DNA of 7,442 bases from Candidatus Stahliibacteriota bacterium. Lineage in GTDB: Bacteria > Hydrothermota > Tepidihabitantia > B3-TA06. The translations under genes were made by a program, and so were the position numbers. The DNA lies in the NCBI GenBank assembly GCA_030670165.1, contig DAOVCF010000093.1, positions 1-7,442 on the forward strand, read 5' to 3'. This document shows, piece by piece, positions 5,811 to 7,442 of this stretch (within the stretch, counting starts at the first letter, position 1; each line of letters starts with the position of its first letter). The notes beneath the pieces were generated by a model. The model was given only the letters and a program-made list of their open reading frames with translations. It was not told where the DNA came from and did not search any database.

Positions 5811-6352
5811 TGCGGCTGGACGATGTCTGCCGACACCACCGCGCCGGTGCTCAGGTTAACCAGAATCACCCCTCCCTTTGGCCTGAGCTCAAGGGACACG
5901 AGACTCCCGGCATCTGCAAGAAAGCGGTAGGGCTTGCCGCCGAACCCCAGCCTTTCAAGGATCTCATCAGCGGTGTGGTTGATATTTTCCCTATCCGCGT
6001 AGCGCAAACCGGCAATCAGATCAATTAAGCGAATCCCGGCGTCCAGCCTGGTGAACACGAACCGCAGGGAAGAGTAGGCGATAAGGGTATCCCCCCTCTT
6101 CGTGATCGAGTCGCAGTGCAGAATCTCCTGAAGTGCGGCAGGGTTCGGGCTGTCCAGCCAGCGCTCCTGGATAAATCCGGTAACGATCAAGGTAAGGCTC
6201 GCTTCTTCACACTCAAGGTGCAGCCTTCGTTCATAGGTTGTGCTGTCAATCCCCTCAGGCATTGGAATAAACCGTACCTCGCGCCTAACTACCTCGAAGT
6301 AAGGGTACTCGTATGGAACGGTCTGGGCGATTAGAAGGAGAAGAAGTTCCAC
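5771..6352 (-). CDS. Unrecognised, probably exported protein; 3' end appears frameshifted
   Basis: The annotated frame gives 193 residues. It starts with GTG; a TAA lies two codons upstream, so no earlier start is possible. The N-terminus MELLLLLIAQ is a very short hydrophobic stretch that may be a signal peptide, though it lacks the usual basic residues. The rest is a mixed alpha/beta sequence with HTADEILERLGFGGKPYRF and SLELRPKGGVILVNLSTGAVV among recognisable structured parts, and no catalytic motif I can name. The last residues (QKHKRSCLFRR) look unlike the remainder. Two consecutive minus-one shifts restore a coherent continuation to 5659, so the intact product would be about 231 residues. 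It precedes the 26-codon ORF and propeller gene on the same strand and may share their transcript. Confidence 0.7.
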   Translation of the reverse strand: MELLLLLIAQTVPYEYPYFEVVRREVRFIPMPEGIDSTTYERRLHLECEEASLTLIVTGFIQERWLDSPNPAALQEILHCDSITKRGDTLIAYSSLRFVFTRLDAGIRLIDLIAGLRYADRENINHTADEILERLGFGGKPYRFLADAGSLVSLELRPKGGVILVNLSTGAVVSADIVQPQAQKHKRSCLFRR

Positions 6353-6357
6353 GATTT

Positions 6358-6385
6358 ATCCTACCCCTGCATTCCGGATTGTCAA
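6358..6385 (-). promoter_or_regulatory. Possible promoter for the leftward cluster
   Basis: On the minus strand a perfect TTGACA (6380-6385) is followed after 16 nt by TAGGAT (6358-6363), a 4/6 match to the -10. The predicted start of transcription falls at or next to the GTG start codon at 6352. The mRNA may therefore be leaderless, which fits the lack of a good Shine-Dalgarno. The -10 is weak, so this is tentative. Confidence 0.4.
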
Positions 6386-6451
6386 GTACCATCCAGGAGT
6401 CGTGCCAGCGATAAGACCCCCAGGCAAATGGGTAAACACAGACGTTTCTCG

Positions 6452-6483
6452 TATATAAAGCTAAATAAAATGTTTAGTATATA
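6452..6483. repeat. AT-rich imperfect inverted repeat in the divergent region
   Basis: TATATA (6452-6457) and CTAAA (6461-6465) face TTTAG (6473-6477) and TATATA (6478-6483) around a 7-nt loop, with one 3-nt bulge. It lies just upstream of the rightward promoter. It could be an UP-like or curved element, or a protein-binding site. A TATAAT lies at 6482-6487, but no matching -35 is seen. Confidence 0.35.
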
Positions 6484-6501
6484 TAATTCCCAAATAGGGG
6501 C

Positions 6502-6529
6502 TTGACAAATGAAAAATCTGGTGTAAACT
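6502..6529 (+). promoter_or_regulatory. Sigma-70-like promoter for the right-hand secreted protein gene
   Basis: TTGACA (6502-6507, perfect) and TAAACT (6524-6529, 4/6) are 16 nt apart. Transcription would start near 6536, giving a leader of about 134 nt. The AT-rich stretch immediately upstream supports promoter function. Confidence 0.5.
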
Positions 6530-6534
6530 TTACA
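6522..6534. promoter_or_regulatory. Operator-like palindrome over the -10
   Basis: TGTAAA-C-TTTACA is a perfect 6-bp inverted repeat with a one-base centre, covering the -10 hexamer of the rightward promoter. A dimeric repressor bound here would block RNA polymerase. The cognate protein is unknown; no copy was noticed at the der promoter, so linkage to the MerR-type gene is unsupported. Confidence 0.4.
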
Positions 6535-6544
6535 TCTAAACAAA

Positions 6545-6622
6545 GGCCTAGTCTGTAGGCCCAAGGGAGCGATGGGCTAAAAAGAAGTGCCAGAAAACGC
6601 GCGCTTATAGCGAGGCACTTCT
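6545..6622 (+). other. Structured 5' leader with competing stems (unknown RNA element)
   Basis: GGCCTA (6545-6550) pairs perfectly with TAGGCC (6556-6561). The same 3' arm, read as TAGgCCC (6556-6562), can instead pair with GGGCTA (6574-6579), so the two stems exclude each other. Downstream, AGAAGTGCC (6583-6591) pairs perfectly with GGCACTTCT (6614-6622), enclosing a small CGCT/AGCG hairpin (6602-6612). Read leftward the last stem is followed by TTTT, so it could also act as a minus-strand terminator. I do not recognise a known riboswitch consensus. Confidence 0.4.
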
Positions 6623-6669
6623 GTAAGTGTATGTCGAAGGGAATAAACAAGCTGAACTCTGGAGGAACT

Positions 6670-7442
6670 ATGATGCGCAAAAAACTTCCATTAGGTACCC
6701 TGGTGGTGTTTGCGATCCTTGCCTCATCCCTCAATGCCCAGCCAGCCTGCCTGCTCTCAGAGGGATTCGAAGGACCCTTCCCCCCGGGTGGTTGGAGTAC
6801 TTCCGCCTCTATCGGTCAGAACCAGTGGTTCCGCAACGACTACTGGAGCCGCCCCAACTATACGGGCGGCTCAGGTTACTGTGCAGACAACGACGACGAC
6901 GGTGCAGGTCCTGGCGCTGCCAGGGTGGGCAACAATATCCTGCAGTCGCCAACGTTTGATGCGAGTGGCTATCAAACCATATGGCTTGCCTACAACGTGG
7001 ACTGGTATCCAGTGGGTGAAGGTATGGTGGGCCAGGTGTACGTATACAACGGTTCGAGCTGGATTATGGTGATGGGCCACCCCGAGGGCCGCAAGACAAC
7101 ACGAGACAGCATCGACATCAGTAACAAGGTCGGAGCTGCGATGAACGCCCGGGTGCGGTTTACCTACAGCGAGTTCACCGGCAATGTAAAATCGAACTGG
7201 TATGAGGTTGACAACGTGAACGTCTGGGGCTCAGACCCTCCCGAACCGCTTGACCTGGTGATGATTGAGATAATCCGTCCCGAATTCTGGGAACAGGGTG
7301 AAATCCCCTTCCAACCGTCTTGCCGGATTTACAACAACCTCGACACTGCTGCCCACGGCACAGTAAGCTGCAAGATCACGAACCTTACAACTATGCAAGT
7401 CGATTACCAGGACGCGCATACCTCTTATCCCCTCAATCCGGG
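6670..7442 (+). CDS. Secreted protein with choice-of-anchor-J-like domain (partial at 3' end)
   Basis: The frame runs from ATG 6670 to the window end without a stop (257 codons). A GGAGG (6661-6665) precedes two adjacent ATGs; 6673 has the better 7-nt spacing, so the true start may be either. MMRKKLPLGTLVVFAILASS begins a clear signal peptide with likely cleavage after NA (residue 23). Residues about 29-187 begin SEGFEG-FPPGGW and contain a DNDDDGAG acidic loop (73-80), later VDNVNVWGS. This matches choice-of-anchor J or cleaved-adhesin beta-sandwich domains found in large exported proteins. From about 194 (DLVMIEIIRPEF) a second beta domain resembling CARDB begins and is cut by the window edge. 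The full protein is probably much longer and may end in a sorting domain like the propeller's. Its substrate or partner is unknown. Confidence 0.85.
   Translation, partial: MMRKKLPLGTLVVFAILASSLNAQPACLLSEGFEGPFPPGGWSTSASIGQNQWFRNDYWSRPNYTGGSGYCADNDDDGAGPGAARVGNNILQSPTFDASGYQTIWLAYNVDWYPVGEGMVGQVYVYNGSSWIMVMGHPEGRKTTRDSIDISNKVGAAMNARVRFTYSEFTGNVKSNWYEVDNVNVWGSDPPEPLDLVMIEIIRPEFWEQGEIPFQPSCRIYNNLDTAAHGTVSCKITNLTTMQVDYQDAHTSYPLNP

Noticed and set aside
6545..6622. Leader stems considered as a tRNA or as a cyclic-di-GMP (GEMM) or fluoride riboswitch
   Set aside because: No cloverleaf or T-loop sequence is present, and the conserved core bases of those riboswitch classes are missing.
6382..6734. 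Two minus-strand ORFs in the divergent control region
   Set aside because: They cross the rightward promoter and leader, have no Shine-Dalgarno, and are cysteine- and aromatic-rich in a non-coding way.
6627..7072. Two plus-strand ORFs of 110 and 120 codons at the right side
   Set aside because: They overlap the signal-peptide-bearing frame starting at 6670, which alone is open to the window end and shows recognisable domains.

Overview
The window looks like a bacterial chromosome segment carrying housekeeping genes on the left and secreted-protein genes on the right. Promoters resemble the sigma-70 type and Shine-Dalgarno sequences are strong. Two exported proteins stand out: a seven-repeat beta-propeller ending in a FlgD/type IX-sorting-like domain, and a choice-of-anchor-J-like protein. 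Together with the compact gene order, they suggest an uncultivated FCB-like or WOR-3-like lineage. This placement is inference from protein style only; no rRNA or tRNA is present.

Left edge (1-280): a leftward gene begins at base 22 and leaves the window after seven codons. Its promoter has a near-consensus -35 and -10 with a 17-nt spacer that contains a seven-C run, an arrangement that could vary in phase. A separate rightward promoter (155-183) precedes the main operon, and a GC-rich palindrome (109-130) lies between the two promoters.

Housekeeping operon (281-4029, + strand): der (ribosome-assembly GTPase), plsY (acyl-phosphate:glycerol-3-phosphate acyltransferase), gpsA (glycerol-3-phosphate dehydrogenase), a small MerR-type regulator and a CvpA-family membrane protein. 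Every junction is a stop/start overlap of 4 or 7 nt, so the five genes are probably one transcript with coupled translation. GpsA makes the sn-glycerol-3-phosphate that PlsY acylates, which is the entry to phospholipid synthesis.

Leftward cluster (6352 down to 4164, - strand): an unrecognised probably exported protein whose reading frame appears broken twice near its 3' end; an unlisted 26-codon ORF with its own strong Shine-Dalgarno; and a secreted seven-bladed propeller protein. The small ORF and the propeller gene start with the same 18-nt initiation sequence, and the small ORF stops one base before the propeller start codon.

Right side (6353-7442): a 317-nt divergent control region has a promoter on each side, an operator-like palindrome over the rightward -10, and a leader with several possible stems. 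It is followed by a signal-peptide-bearing surface or secreted protein that runs off the right edge.

The strongest leads are the small ORF with duplicated initiation site, the twice-frameshifted gene tail, the homopolymer inside the leftmost promoter, the structured 5' leader at 6536-6669, and the pattern of shared loops among the propeller blades.
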